From Symsagittifera roscoffensis (lineage: Eukaryota; Xenacoelomorpha; Acoela; Convolutidae): a stretch of DNA of 64,000 bases. Position numbers and translations under genes: made by a program. This document shows, piece after piece, positions 34,808-46,464 of the stretch (positions are counted from its first letter, which is position 1; each line of letters begins with the position of its first letter). The notes beneath the pieces were generated by a model that worked only from the letters and a program-made list of their open reading frames with translations, ran no database searches and was not told the origin of the DNA. The stretch lies in assembly GCF_963678635.1 (NCBI RefSeq), contig NC_087068.1, forward strand, positions 11,846,027 through 11,910,026, read 5' to 3'.

Positions 34808-34916
34808 TCGGGCGGAGACAACAATTTCATCGGGCAGAAACTCAGGGAGCAAAAACAACGACAACAAAATTGACGACTCACGACAATGGGAACTTAGTGA
34901 AGTTCAATCAGGGGGG

Positions 34917-35116
34917 NNNNNNNNNNNNNNNNNNNNNNNNNNNNNNNNNNNNNNNNNNNNNNNNNNNNNNNNNNNNNNNNNNNNNNNNNNNNNNNNNNNN
35001 NNNNNNNNNNNNNNNNNNNNNNNNNNNNNNNNNNNNNNNNNNNNNNNNNNNNNNNNNNNNNNNNNNNNNNNNNNNNNNNNNNNNNNNNNNNNNNNNNNNN
35101 NNNNNNNNNNNNNNNN
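34917..35116. other. Assembly gap (200 N)
   Basis: Exactly 200 unknown bases, likely a fixed-size placeholder. The real distance and the 3' end of the BEL tandem are unknown. Confidence 0.99.
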
Positions 35117-35332
35117 AATTTTTTGCCGATTGATTTTAATTTTTGAACATTTTTTGAGAGCCTCTGTAAACAAGTTGAAATAGATTTTTTGAATATTGGA
35201 AATAACCTTTTGCTGAGTTCGCAGAAAATCAAATCAGACCATTTATTAACGAGGGGATAATGTCAAAATAGAACCGGCTTATCTCTTTCTGGAAAACCGC
35301 TGTTTTGGTCTTTTGCTGTGCTGGCTATTGTT

Positions 35333-35521
35333 ATTTCATACAAGTTACATGCAATAGTCATTGTGGGCCTCGAACGACCGACATTCGGCTGCGAATCTCC
35401 CCCTCCCACCCACTTATCACCATCGCTCCACTTAATCACGATTTTTTCCAACGATAGGCAAAATAGTCAAAACGATCCCATTACTCCATTACAGAGAAAA
35501 CCTTTCTTCGCTCTTCTAAAA
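35333..35521 (-). mobile_element. tRNA-derived SINE-like repeat, copy 1
   Basis: Nearly identical to 36191-36391. On the minus strand it has an A-box-like TGGTGATAAGTGG and, about 40 bases later, a B-box-like GGTCGTTCGAGGCCC. This suggests a tRNA-derived promoter. The plus-strand frame through both copies is incidental. Confidence 0.4.
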
Positions 35522-36190
35522 TGACTTCTGGAATTCAAAATCACTAAGTGCTGCCACTGAAACTATTTAAGCCACCAATATTTTCCTCCAATATTTTCCT
35601 CCAATAAGGTTTTTGCCACCAATATTTTTCCTCGATTTATCTTGGCACGTTTTTTTTGTAGTGAAAATCCATTCAAGAAAATCTTAGATACCAAATTTTT
35701 CCGAACAACAGGCTTCAGCTACATAACTATATGCATCACTGAGTCTAAGGGCGAGGGAGGAGGGTTACCAAAAATGAATAAAACTTATATTTTTTAATTC
35801 CAAAAATGACATCAGACACTTTAGAAGGTTATATGACGAGCAATAATGTTAACGTTCAATCTTTTAACTCAGTTTTTTCAGGACAGTACACGCAAGAAAA
35901 GTTAAGGTAAAATCAATTCAACTGTTGATTGTTTGAGTGTGCTTATCTGAAATGACTTCAAGTTTAACTCAGATAGAAAACGTGTGAATGAGGACTTTCC
36001 AAAAAAATGGTCTTCAAGGGTGATGTCACTCCCCAGATTTTCACAGAAGTAACCAGAGTTACAAGTTGATCGTCACTCTCACTCGCAGGGTTAGTCCAAT
36101 TGAGGGTTATGGCGATTGGTGAAAAAAAAAACAGATATAATCACAAACTCGAATTATAAAAATTTATTTCACACAAGTTACACGCTAATT

Positions 36191-36391
36191 TCATTTCACA
36201 CAAGTTACATGCAACATGCAATAGTCAATGTGGGCCTCGAACGACCGACATTCGGCTGCAAATCTCTCCCCCGCCCCACCCACTTATCACCATCGCTCCA
36301 CTTACTCATGATTTTTTCCAACGATAGGCAAAATAGTCAAAACGATCCCATTACTCCATTACAGAGAAAATTTTTCTCCGTTCTTATAAAA
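36191..36391 (-). mobile_element. tRNA-derived SINE-like repeat, copy 2
   Basis: Second copy of the 35333-35521 repeat with a small insertion (an extra CATGCAA) and few substitutions. Same A-box and B-box-like motifs on the minus strand. Confidence 0.4.
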
Positions 36392-36504
36392 AAAATTTTC
36401 AAATTAATTAGACTGAGCTGCTAATGCAGCTAGGGGGCGATTGATTTCCGCTCAAAGTTTTTTCATAGATGGTACTGCTTTCTTAAATTTTTGAAGGTCT
36501 AAGT

Positions 36505-36815
36505 TTTTATTGTACCTCTTGCACTATTGTAAGACTTTCAGTCAAGGAGAGCTTCTTGCAAAACAAATGATCCTCTCTCGCCTTCCTTTTTTAGCTGTAC
36601 TCAATTACACTTGTTAAGAGGCGTCCTATAATCTCGACAACTGTGAAAAAACTATGTGTAAGGTGTAAGGTTGTATTGTACCTCCTCACAGTTGTGAATT
36701 TTTGGACGAGGTAGGCTTTTCGAGAAATGAATGATCCTCCTTCGCCTTTCTTTTCTATATTAGATCTTATGCTGTACTCAGTACTAATAAACCAGGCATA
36801 TCTATAAAATCGAAA
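36505..36815 (+). repeat. Diverged tandem duplication, unit about 164 bp
   Basis: Two units share ATTGTACCTC, AAATGA(ATG)ATCCTC followed by TCGCCTT, and GCTGTACTCA at a constant offset of about 164 bases (for example ATGATCCTC at 36567 and 36731). No coding signal. Confidence 0.6.
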
Positions 36816-36934
36816 CAAATACGGCGTTTTCTGGGCGCTGACAGGATATGAAAACCTTTATGTTATGTTTATATTGATCAAGGATACTGAGTATTTCGTT
36901 CTGCAAGAGAGCACTTTTATGATTAGTAATATGT

Positions 36935-39250
36935 TGGCTGACAGAGTTGTTAAAAAGATCGTGCCAGATTACCAGATCAATCTTGTTAGGTAAATAAGTT
37001 TACAACAAAAATCGAACAGTTTTTCGCTTGTTTACTGCGTTGTAGCTATAATTTAAAGCACGAATAGCAAAGCAAGTACCAAAAATTTCTGTTCAGTTTT
37101 TTAAGTATTATCTATATATGTGTATATGATTATTGTATATATATCCAATTAAAACCAAAAATTTAACTTTGAGTCAAAGTTTCAGGAATTTCGGTTTTCG
37201 GATTTAAGGATTTCGGGGTTTTTATTTTTTTTCGCTAAATCCGGAGCTTTATGGTGTGTGCTGTCATTCAGATCAAACTTCAACATTAGGTACCGTTAGT
37301 ATTGGCCAACTAGCATGAATCAAAGTTAAAAAATGTTTAATCGTTTTTTGCGCTGTGACTTTGGAAACAAATGAATTAATCAAAAAATTACATCGTACAA
37401 TTTGAATTTTATTCTCTCTGTTGATGCTTCTTTTTGTTTATGTCCACAGTTCTAGGTAATTGACATCCACACAATTCTTGATTCTGCTCAATTTATTCTG
37501 ACGACGCAGCCAAACAAAACTCAGGATACATGTGCAAGGTCGCTACTGGACACCTGTTTGAAGGCCTCCAAAAAACTTGACACCTGTGAAACGGCCTCCA
37601 ATATTTTCGACATCTGAGAAAAAACCTCCGATTTTCTCGACAACTCTAGAAAGGGCCTCCAGTAACCTCGACACCTGTTAAAAGGCATCCGCTAATCTCG
37701 ACACCTGTGGAAAAAGCTTTCGAAATTTTGGAACGTAAATAAGCCTTGTTCAGACTGAAAAGTTGAGATGAATTGGCGCAAGTCACAAGTTGAGATTAAT
37801 TGGCGTACATCACTTGTTGAGTGGAACTGACGTATATCACATGTTGACTTGAAATGGCTTATATCATTTGTTGAATTGAATTGGCGAATATCACTTCCAG
37901 TTTCATTTCCAGTCAGTGGTTGTCTGTTTTTGTCTGCTTGCGCAACGGTGGCGTCTGGTTCTCTTCAATTTTGTCGGCAGACCATTTATTATCTACTTTT
38001 CTGGTCCGGATGTACGTAGGGTAAATAAATTTAAAAAATCAATGTTGACTGACAGAGTTATTAGAAAGATCGTGCCAGATTACCATATCAATCGTGTTAG
38101 ATAAACAAATTTTTAACTAATATCGTACAATTTTTCGCTGGTTTACTGCGTTGTAGCTAAAACTTAACCAAGGAAAAGCAAAGCAAGTACCAAAAGTTGT
38201 TTTCATGAGAGTTTCGAGTACGCAACTTAAGAAACTAACGGCTAGGATAATTTTTTATGGACTCATTTGACGGAAAAAATTCAGAAAGGATGGAAATCAA
38301 GTCAACCAGATTTTGAGAATCCAAAGCCTGCGCGGAAGAAACCGGAATTGAAAAAACTCAAATGTAATGGCTTGTGTGTGGCTATGGGTCTATCAGTAGT
38401 TAAGTTACCTAAAACCACCCTTCTCCCGGCTGTTTTTTCTAATATTTTTAAAAAAAACTTTGATTTTTTCCAAAACTGATTTTTTTTTCATATTGGTTTT
38501 TATGTTCCTGACTTTTATCAGGTTGGCATCGAAACTAATCAATTTGGAGAGAAACTCAAATTTTTTCACTTTGTTCGGGAATAAATTTGGGAATAATCAA
38601 TATTAGGTACCGTTGGTATTAGCAAACTAGCATGAATCAAAGTTTAGAAATGATTAATCATTTTTAGCGCTGTGACTTTGGAAACAAATGAATTACTCCA
38701 AAAAATACGTCGTACAATTTGAATTTTATTCTCTCTGCTGATGCTTCTTGCTTCTTTTTGTGTAAGTCCACAGTTCTAGGTAGTTGACCTCCACACACTT
38801 CTTGATTCTGCTCAATTGCTTCTGACGACGAGGACAAAAAAAAACGATACATGTGCAAGGTCCCTACTGGACATCTGTATGGAGGCCTCCAAAAATCTTG
38901 ACACCTGGGAAAAGACCTTTTTCCGACTGAAAAGTTGAGTTGCATTGGCGTAAATCCAATAATGAATTTAATTCGCGTATATCACTTGTTGACTCGAATT
39001 TTGACGTACATTACTAGTTGTTGAGTTGAATTGGCGTATGTTAATTGTTGAGCTGAATTGGCGTATATCACTTCCATTTTCGTCTCCTGCCCTTTTTCTG
39101 CATGCGGCAGTGAAATGTTCTCTGTTTTTGTCTGTTTGTGCAACGGTGTCCACTGTTTGTGCAATAGTGGCGTCTGGTTTTTGTCAATTTCGTCGGCAGA
39201 CCATGTATTATCTACCTAGATGTACGTAGGGTAAATAAATATAACAAATC
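36935..39250 (+). repeat. Tandem duplication of a ~1.1-1.3 kb unit with nested minisatellites
   Basis: Unit 1 (36935-38040) and unit 2 (38041-39250) share, in order: CTGACAGAGTT and GATCGTGCCAGATTACCA; ATTGGTACCGTT-like AGGTACCGTTAGTATTGGCC; GCTGTGACTTTGGAAACAAA; GTGCAAGGTC with CTACTGGACA; and TGTACGTAGGGTAAATAAAT at the end. Within unit 1 is a roughly 30-bp repeat (GACACCTGTGAAA plus GGCCTCCAATATT-like, 37545-37720). It is followed by a roughly 28-bp repeat (TTGAATTGGCGTATATCACT-like, 37755-37900). Both are shorter in unit 2. No gene seen. Confidence 0.7.
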
Positions 39251-42200
39251 TAATTCAACCGTAAATTCACTGAAATTTATCGGTTAATAGCAGCCATAAA
39301 ACGACGATGAATCTTTTCTAAATTTCGGAAACAAATACCAATTTGTACAGAAATCGGTTCAACCCACAAAAACGTTATTTTTGTAGAAATGATTGAAAGC
39401 AAGCACGGAAGTTTGCTGCCAAAACTTGTCTTTTCAAGGTCAGACAAGAGTTATTGGTTTTACCTTTTTGAAATTATTAATATGTAATTATTATTTGAAA
39501 TTAGTTTAAAAAAATTGAGCCAAGAGCGTCTTAATCCCAAGCCAAAGTACACTTTAAATAGTTATTTCGAGCCTACGCGCAGTTGCATTAGCCTTTCGGA
39601 CAATACGGCTTGTCTGCCTTTAATTTACTGCCTTCATTGATATATTTGCTTTTCTCACTTTCATTTCAAAAGAGAATATTAACTGAGCCAATGTTATAAA
39701 AATTATAAGGTAACTTTTATCTTAGTTTTTTTTAGTTTACCTGGGAAAAATTAATTTAAAATTTACCATAACTGAGTTAAGGCAAAGTTAGTCAAAATTG
39801 ATTGCAACCCCAGAGCCAAAGTTTTGATGAAAAACCCAAACAACTGGGTTTTGCTAGAGAAGCAGACAATTTTTGGATGCGGAACACCACTTATCCCAAT
39901 TTTGTCAGCCAGTAACCACAAATAATTTAAAAAGCGTCACATTTGCAACTTATAAACTTGAACGACTTTAAAGACCAACTACACAAAAAAAAACAATTGT
40001 GCAAAAATCACAATGAAAGTCAAAATTCAGTTTTTCACAGTCTGTAATGCTGCCCTTGTTCTGGCTTTCTGGCTTTGGTCTCAAAAGTAATGCGGCGATC
40101 GTAATAAGAAATTCAAAAGCAAAAGTAAAGGCTTTGGCATTTTCACTCAAATGATGAAAAACGTTGATTGTGCACTTTTTTCCAACTAATCCAATTTTGG
40201 CTCCTATATTTATGCTAAGCAAAAAGTTTTTGTTCAAACTAAGTTAGTCTATCAAAAGAAACGTTTCCAAAAACTGTACTCCTCTGACAATTGGGAAAAT
40301 AAAGATTTTAAATTGATGCTACAGCCCAAAAAACTTGAAAACGCCATAAGTTCACAAAAAATACAAAATCGTACAAACAGAACCCAGAAATAGCAAACAT
40401 AGAATAATCTCATGCACAATTTTCTAGATAATTTTGAAAACACAAGAAGGTGTCAATAAATCATTGGAGAGACGGATAATTGTTGTTCCTGTCCACTTTC
40501 CTATTTATCAGTCCAATTTGATTAACCCAAAAAACTTCATACGTTCTTTAAATGTATCATTTAAAAAAAAATTAATGAAAAGTTTGCATCAAAATGGCAA
40601 ACTTTCTCTTGAAAAGTTTTGATCTTCAGACTATATACTCCCAATTCCAAACAGAGAGACTGTTTGTCGAATTTAGCCATACAACAGCTTATACGCTTTT
40701 TTAGCAATTTTTGTATTTAAATATTTTATAATAAGCAAACCGCAGAAAATTTAGTAACGAGAATTTTGACAACAAAATTTCATACAAAAAAAAATTTCAA
40801 AAGCAAACATTGAAAAAAAAACATTTAAAAAAATTGTCTCTTCTTTTTTTTCTGAATTGCCATCAATTTTAAAACTGTTAGGTCGAATTCAGACTCTCAG
40901 TAAATTGTTTCAAATGAAGTTTGAAGGTCGAAACTATTCAGACCAATTTTTTTCGACACTGAGGATCTCTGTTTCAACAAACAAAAATTGAAGATAACAA
41001 ACTTCTCTCTTAACAATTTTTTGAGTTAGCCATATTTTGCAGAACCGTTTTTCTTTTTATTTCAGCTTTTTTACATTCTTTTATTAACAACTAAATCATG
41101 CGAACCCTCTTTGACCAAAAACTAGAATTCTAAAAGCCGCATGTGTTTTTAATTTTACCAACTGTAATAGCTTTTAAAATTCAGCGCTTCCCATATTCAC
41201 TAAATCAGTCAATTAAATACGGCTATATTAATTTGTATAATGCCTTGAAAACAATTTCAGGCTTTCCTAACTCAAACAATTTATTCCATTTTTTGCCTTC
41301 TTTAACAACAAATTTAAGCTCACGACGGCGTAGCTGTTTATCATATAATTTTTTCTTATGGGTCAAAGAAATTGGTTATACAAACTGTTCAACCAATTGC
41401 ATCTAACGTTTCTGAAAAAAAATTACATCAATTATATGCAACAACCAAACAGCAGTCCCGCAAATCCAGATATTTTAGTTTGGTTCCAAAAAATACGCAT
41501 ATCTTACTACAAATTTCATTTTCCATGATTTTAAAAAAATTACAAAATGAGCTGAGCAATTTTCACCACATATTTTTTAGAGAAGTACATTTGGGTAATG
41601 GCTAACTAACAAACAAAATTTTGAATGGCAATGGCAACTTTTTGGCTAAAAAACAAAATGAGTTAAATTATTATGCAAAATATTAGCTTTAGTGATATTA
41701 ATTCAGCGCATTTTGAAAAATTGAAGCTTCCTAAATGGGTGAATAGTATTTCTGGAAGCTTAAAAAATTATCAATCAATACCGCTTCTGGGACAACAATT
41801 TTACCTTTTTATTGGCTAAGCATCATTCAACATCGCGGTGCTCAAAACATAAATATGCAATGTTCTGTAGACAAAATCAAAACCCAAGAGAGGATATTGA
41901 AGTGCAAAACTGAGTAATTGATGTCCAGACTACCGCGACCTTATTTTTATATTTGGCTGCCTAGTTCTCCGATTTTTGAAAAAAATGTAGAATATTTACC
42001 GCCTGGGATGATTTTTTTTGTCAATTTTCAACAATTTAACCGAGCGTGCGGCTTTTTTTGTAAGATATTAAAGCCCTGAGCTCAAATTCTCAAAAAATCT
42101 TCAATCTTTTTAAATTTTGTTATAGTAAAGAGGCTTGAAATTTGCTAATTGGCTAATTTGGGATGATAACTGCCTTATAACACGCGCAAACAACAAATTA

Positions 42201-42762
42201 GTGCAATGCAAATTGAATCGAGGCCAGAAATTTAGTCCTACACGAAACAGAACGCTAACAGGACTGTTTGTATTTCACATAGCGTGTGAGCTGATAAAAG
42301 TCTGAAAAAAAAACAATTTATTTTTGTAGCTTAGTTCGTCAAAAATTGTATCAAAATTTTTTTAGTTGGTTTTGAAGAGCAGTCGCAAACAACGAGGGCT
42401 TCGGCTTGGTACACTAGCCTGCTTATTTTTGATCAAGTGCCACTCAATTTTTGACTATCTATGATTATTTTTGTAGAAATGATACCATGGACAACGTTAT
42501 AACTAAGCGTTTCGACAAAATTTCTTAAACGAATTGAAAGAGTTCTTGCCTTAAATTCAAATTAAAGATATCTTCAGCGTTATTTTTTTTCCTTAAGCTA
42601 CGGCGGTTTAAAATTTTTTAATTTGGCCATTTTGGGATAAAACTGTGCTCATTCGCTAATCTTGACCCGAGGCGCAAAATAAATACGATTAATCACAGAA
42701 GTACACAAGATTTGACGTTGAAAATAACTTTAAAAAGTTATCACATAATTAAAGCCTTAAAT
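39251..42762. other. Intergenic, AT-rich, no gene supported
   Basis: Several open frames exist (for example 40237-39968 on minus and 41143-41605 on plus). They have low-complexity composition and no recognisable domain or exon borders. Sequence near 42140-42260 resembles other dispersed repeat copies in the window (44200-44300, 59690-59760). Confidence 0.5.
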
Positions 42763-44903
42763 AGTGCTGATTTGAATTATCCGGACAAAACGAACAAAAC
42801 TCGATAAATTCTAGGCTCACCCACCGGAATGCTTTTATACAAAAAAAATGAAGGCAATTTAGCCAAAATTTTGAGTGGAATTAAAATGGAGCTTTTCTTT
42901 TTGCAAAGATCGGGCCCAAAATTTTACCATAAAAACGATCAGTTTTAATCAATCAAGAATTACGCCATAACTATCATTTTAATTGCAGAAAAAAAGTATA
43001 GCAACAAGCATCTGATATAATCTGACAAAAAAAAGAGATATAATCTATAAATTTTAACGCAAAAATTTCAAAAAAACGTGTTTGTGTAAATTGGTGTTTT
43101 AAAGTTAAGACGACCTTTTTGGCTATTGAACAAAAATAAATTTGCGGAATAACAAATACACTAAATTTGAGAATATTTCCTCTCTTCAAAAACTGATGGT
43201 CTATAAAAGAGACTTGCTGTGGTATAGTTTTTTAAGCATGTTTTTTGATTGGCTTAAACAATGATCGTTTTAGGGGGTAAATGTTTGGGCGCGAAAAAAA
43301 AACAAGAAAGCAATCAAATTCACTTGGTTTCACTTAACTTGAACTTCGCTTGATCGATTTTACATTAATCGAACATATTTTATGAGCTGTACATTGAAAC
43401 ATAATATTTCATTTGATATTCTCATGCGAAAAAACAATAAGTGACAAATTTTGAAGCTTTCAGTTTTCATACCACTCTCATTTTCCTTCCATTCTCCACT
43501 ACAACCACCACCACCACAACCATGCTCATTGGAAGTTATCCGTTTCATAGATGTTTCAAAATAAGTTTTTTCTAGATTCGTAAGCTTTTGTTGTAAATGA
43601 GGTTCGTAAATGAGGCTTTTTGCTTGCAAAATTTAAGCTCTCGTCACAATGAAAACGTTACACATGAGACTATTACATATCAAAAACCAAATAAAAAATA
43701 CAAAAATAATTAGGTTAAATTTTGAACCCAATGTTTGCCAAAAATTTGCGCCATATTTGAAGCGCTGAAAATTTCAGCAAGATTTATATTCATCATTTTT
43801 GTCTAAAACAACCCAATTTACCTTTGTGTCTAAATCAACCCAACAGATATCCTAAAGTTTACACTTTCCTTAATTTTTTTGAATAAAATTACTCAAACTA
43901 AGCTGGCGAAAGTGCAACGCTGGTTTTTGATGAAATATGTTTTGATTTTTGCTTAACTAAGTAGCAAAACTTAGTACGCCACGAGTAAAATTTTGCTAAA
44001 AAACAGTACAGATTGCAATATTATACTAAATTGCAGTGAATTTTTAATTTTGTAAATGACTTTTTAATTTTGTGCAATGCAGTGACTTTTTAATTTTTAA
44101 AATTAACGTTTGAAGTGGATAATTTTTGTACCATCTTAAAATATTTCCCTCTTGAAGCTTTAGACGATAGTTTACCTGTAATCAGTTTTTTTTCAAATTA
44201 CGGTGTTTAAAATCTTCTAATTAGGTCAATATGATATGACTAACGCGCGATCTATTGGGCTATTAGAACACGCGCAAGCGGCAAATTTTTGCGTTCTCAA
44301 TTAAATTGAGGCCATCAATTTAGTATTGTTTAGACTTTCAAATTGGGTTCATTTAGACGAAAAATGATTGAATTATTTATGGCTGACTTTTTAGCAGAAT
44401 TAATATGGTGCAATTTTTTTGCGAACATAGAGCTCAAAATTTTATTGCAAAAAACTATCATTTACGGCTTATTAGTCAATCAAAATTTACGCCAAAGTCA
44501 TTAGTTCAATTGCCGATAAATTTATATCACCGCAATTTTTTTAATCTAGCCCAACAAAATTTAATAAGAGCATAATGTCCAAAGTTGGCTTGAGCTGTTT
44601 GAAGTTTGTTTTCAATTAATAAAAATAGTATTTTATTTAAGAAAAAATGACATGTTTTGGCTATCAAATGAAAATTAATTTTTTACATTAAGTTGAGTTT
44701 TTAAAAAAATTTTAAAAAATAAGAAGGCTTGTTTTTGGAATAAAATTTTCAGCCCGAATTTTGCCAAAAAAATGGAACATATTAATTCTGCTGAGTTTTT
44801 TAGCAAGATTTGTATTCATTGTTTTTTGTCAAAATCAGCCAAATTTGAGAAAAACGCGTTTTGTTTTTCATGTTTTAATTTCTAAATAATTTAAATCAAC
44901 ACT
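42763..44903. mobile_element. Diverged relatives of the fold-back element at 15711
   Basis: Left end AGTGCTGATTTGAATTATCC; right end TTTAAATCAACACT. Arm motifs occur in both orientations at about 42763-43000, 43735-43870, 44380-44590 and 44735-44903, including CAGAATTAATATGGTGCAAT, CCCGAATTTTGCCAAAA and AGCCCAACAAA. The pattern suggests two old, nested or adjacent copies of the same fold-back family, more decayed than the 15711 copy. Borders are approximate. Confidence 0.6.
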
Positions 44904-45735
44904 TTATCTGCCATGTAAATCACTAACGGCATTTCAGAGTCTAAAAACAATAGTTTCTTTTTTATCATAGGCTTGAAAAAGATTGCACAAAACATGTGTA
45001 ATTGTGGAAATTTGATTTGTGTGCAAAAAAGCATCAAAGACCATATTTTTTCCTACCCAGTATCAATACCTCAAAACTGAAGCGGAGATGTTTTTGATCA
45101 TTTTTCTGGCGCTCTTGGTAAACAAAATAACTTAGATAACACTGTTAAATGAGTCTGTTGACAAGAAAAGTGATAAAGGATTTTTTAGTTTCAGAGTATA
45201 ATACGTTTTGATTTATACGTGACACTTTTGATTATTTTTTGGAGTGACCTTATCGGAAAGTTTTTATTTGAATTAAATGTCGTTCAAGATTATGAGCAAA
45301 AGTTCAAATTTTTTTATTTAGGCTTTTTATGCTTTTTATCTAGTAAAATATATTCCTAAAGTTTGTGCTCAAAAGTCCGTAATGTGATATCAACTATGCG
45401 CTCAACAGTTTCCAGAAGTGAATTTAGACTTATAAATAGCTACCCGTACTGAACTTTTTGTTCCATTTCACGGCTGATCATCCATTTAGCAGGGGAGAGA
45501 AAATTCTCAGGACTGTTCCCCCATTATGCAGGGCTGTTCAGAAGTGAGCATGCGTATTTTTCTACAGACATGGTCGTACCTGGATCTTACATGATCAGAC
45601 CTGAGTGAAACATGTTCATGCCTGCCGCAGACATGATAACGCCTGACTGAAAACTTGACAAATACATATTTATTTATACATTACTTCGCGTATCTTGACT
45701 AATTGGTCTTTGTTGTTAAAATTTCACTTTTTCAG

Positions 45736-45837
45736 ATTTTGTTCGAAATGAGTTTATCCAAATTTACCTCCTCGAGCCAACCATCTTCAAATGAAGGAAA
45801 TTATGTCGTCTCTACATCCCAAAAACGAGGACGTCAG
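45736..45837 (+). CDS. Isolated candidate exon, Ser-rich, unknown gene
   Basis: A stretch of 34 codons between cactttttcag and CAG|gttagt, phase 0 at both ends, with an internal ATG at 45748 in a fair start context (CGAAATGA). It encodes MSLSKFTSSSQPSSNEGN and then VVSTSQKRGRQ, a low-complexity polar peptide. GC content is higher than nearby DNA. It could be a first coding exon whose continuation lies beyond the gypsy insertion. The exon at 54209 does not follow it directly, because the phases differ. Chance occurrence is possible. Confidence 0.3.
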
Positions 45838-46079
45838 GTTAGTTTCAGGGGGCAACGGGAGGGATAGTCGAAAAAAACTAAAAATCCCCAGTTTGAACTA
45901 TAATTAAAGCAATTCGTCACAAAATTTTTTGGCCAAAATTCCTTCAATTTTCGCGAACCAGTAGCCGCAATAAGTTCGAAAAAATTAAAAAGATTCGATT
46001 GGTTGATACTATTAATCTCATTGAATAAATTAACAACAAATGTGCGACTACTTTTTAACGCATGATTTTGATACCGATT

Positions 46080-46400
46080 TGAGCATATTCGGTTCAGGCA
46101 TGGTCATGTATCCTGCAGATGTGAGCATGTTTAGTTCAGGTATGATCATGTATCCTGCAGGTGTGAGCATGTTTAGTTCAGGCATGGTCATGTATCCTGC
46201 AGGTGTGAGCATGTTTAGTTCAGGCATGGTCATGTATCCTGCAGGTGTGAGCATGTTTAGTTCAGGCATGGTCATGTATCCTGCAGATGTGAGCATGTTT
46301 AGTTCAGGTATGATCATGTATCCGGCAGGTGTGAGCATGTTCAGTTCAGGCATGATCATGCATGCTGCAGGTGTGAGCATATCTTCAGTTAGCACACCTG
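46080..46400. repeat. 42-bp minisatellite, about 7 units, open on both strands
   Basis: The unit is GTTTAGTTCAGGCATGGTCA followed by TGTATCCTGCAGGTGTGAGC and AT. It is repeated about seven times with single-base variants (GGCATGGTC or GGTATGATC; GCAGGTG or GCAGATG). The period is a multiple of three. The plus frame 46040-46438 (132 codons) therefore repeats SGMVMYPAGVSMFS, and the minus frame 46464-46048 repeats MPELNMLTPAGYMT. Degenerate related motifs (CATGGTCGTACCTGGATC) lie just upstream at 45565-45650. I treat it as a repeat, not a gene. Confidence 0.85.
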
Positions 46401-46464
46401 ATGCAGGTCTGATGCAGGTATGTGCATGCCGAATATAGACATGCTGCACATCTGTAACAGACAT

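Larger units (their letters stand above)
29454..34916 (+). mobile_element. BEL/Pao retrotransposon, tandem copy 2 (runs into the gap)
   Basis: The more complete copy: 5' non-coding part, gag (31237-31590), zinc knuckle and protease remnant (31782-32368), reverse transcriptase (32596-33346), RNase H (about 33655-33840) and a pre-integrase stretch (about 34025-34130). No integrase core is recognised. Instead an open Gly-rich repeat ORF follows (34205-34807). The 3' end and any 3' LTR are lost in the N gap at 34917. The sequence after the gap (from 35117) is unrelated. Confidence 0.75.

Noticed and set aside
35881-35905. Possible 25-bp micro-exon between ttttttcag and gtaaaat
   Set aside because: Too short to support and contains TAA in one of its frames; no partner exon.
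41143-41605. Two overlapping frames of 87 and 77 codons
   Set aside because: Somewhat less biased than neighbours, but no motif, no exon borders and no paralogue in the window.
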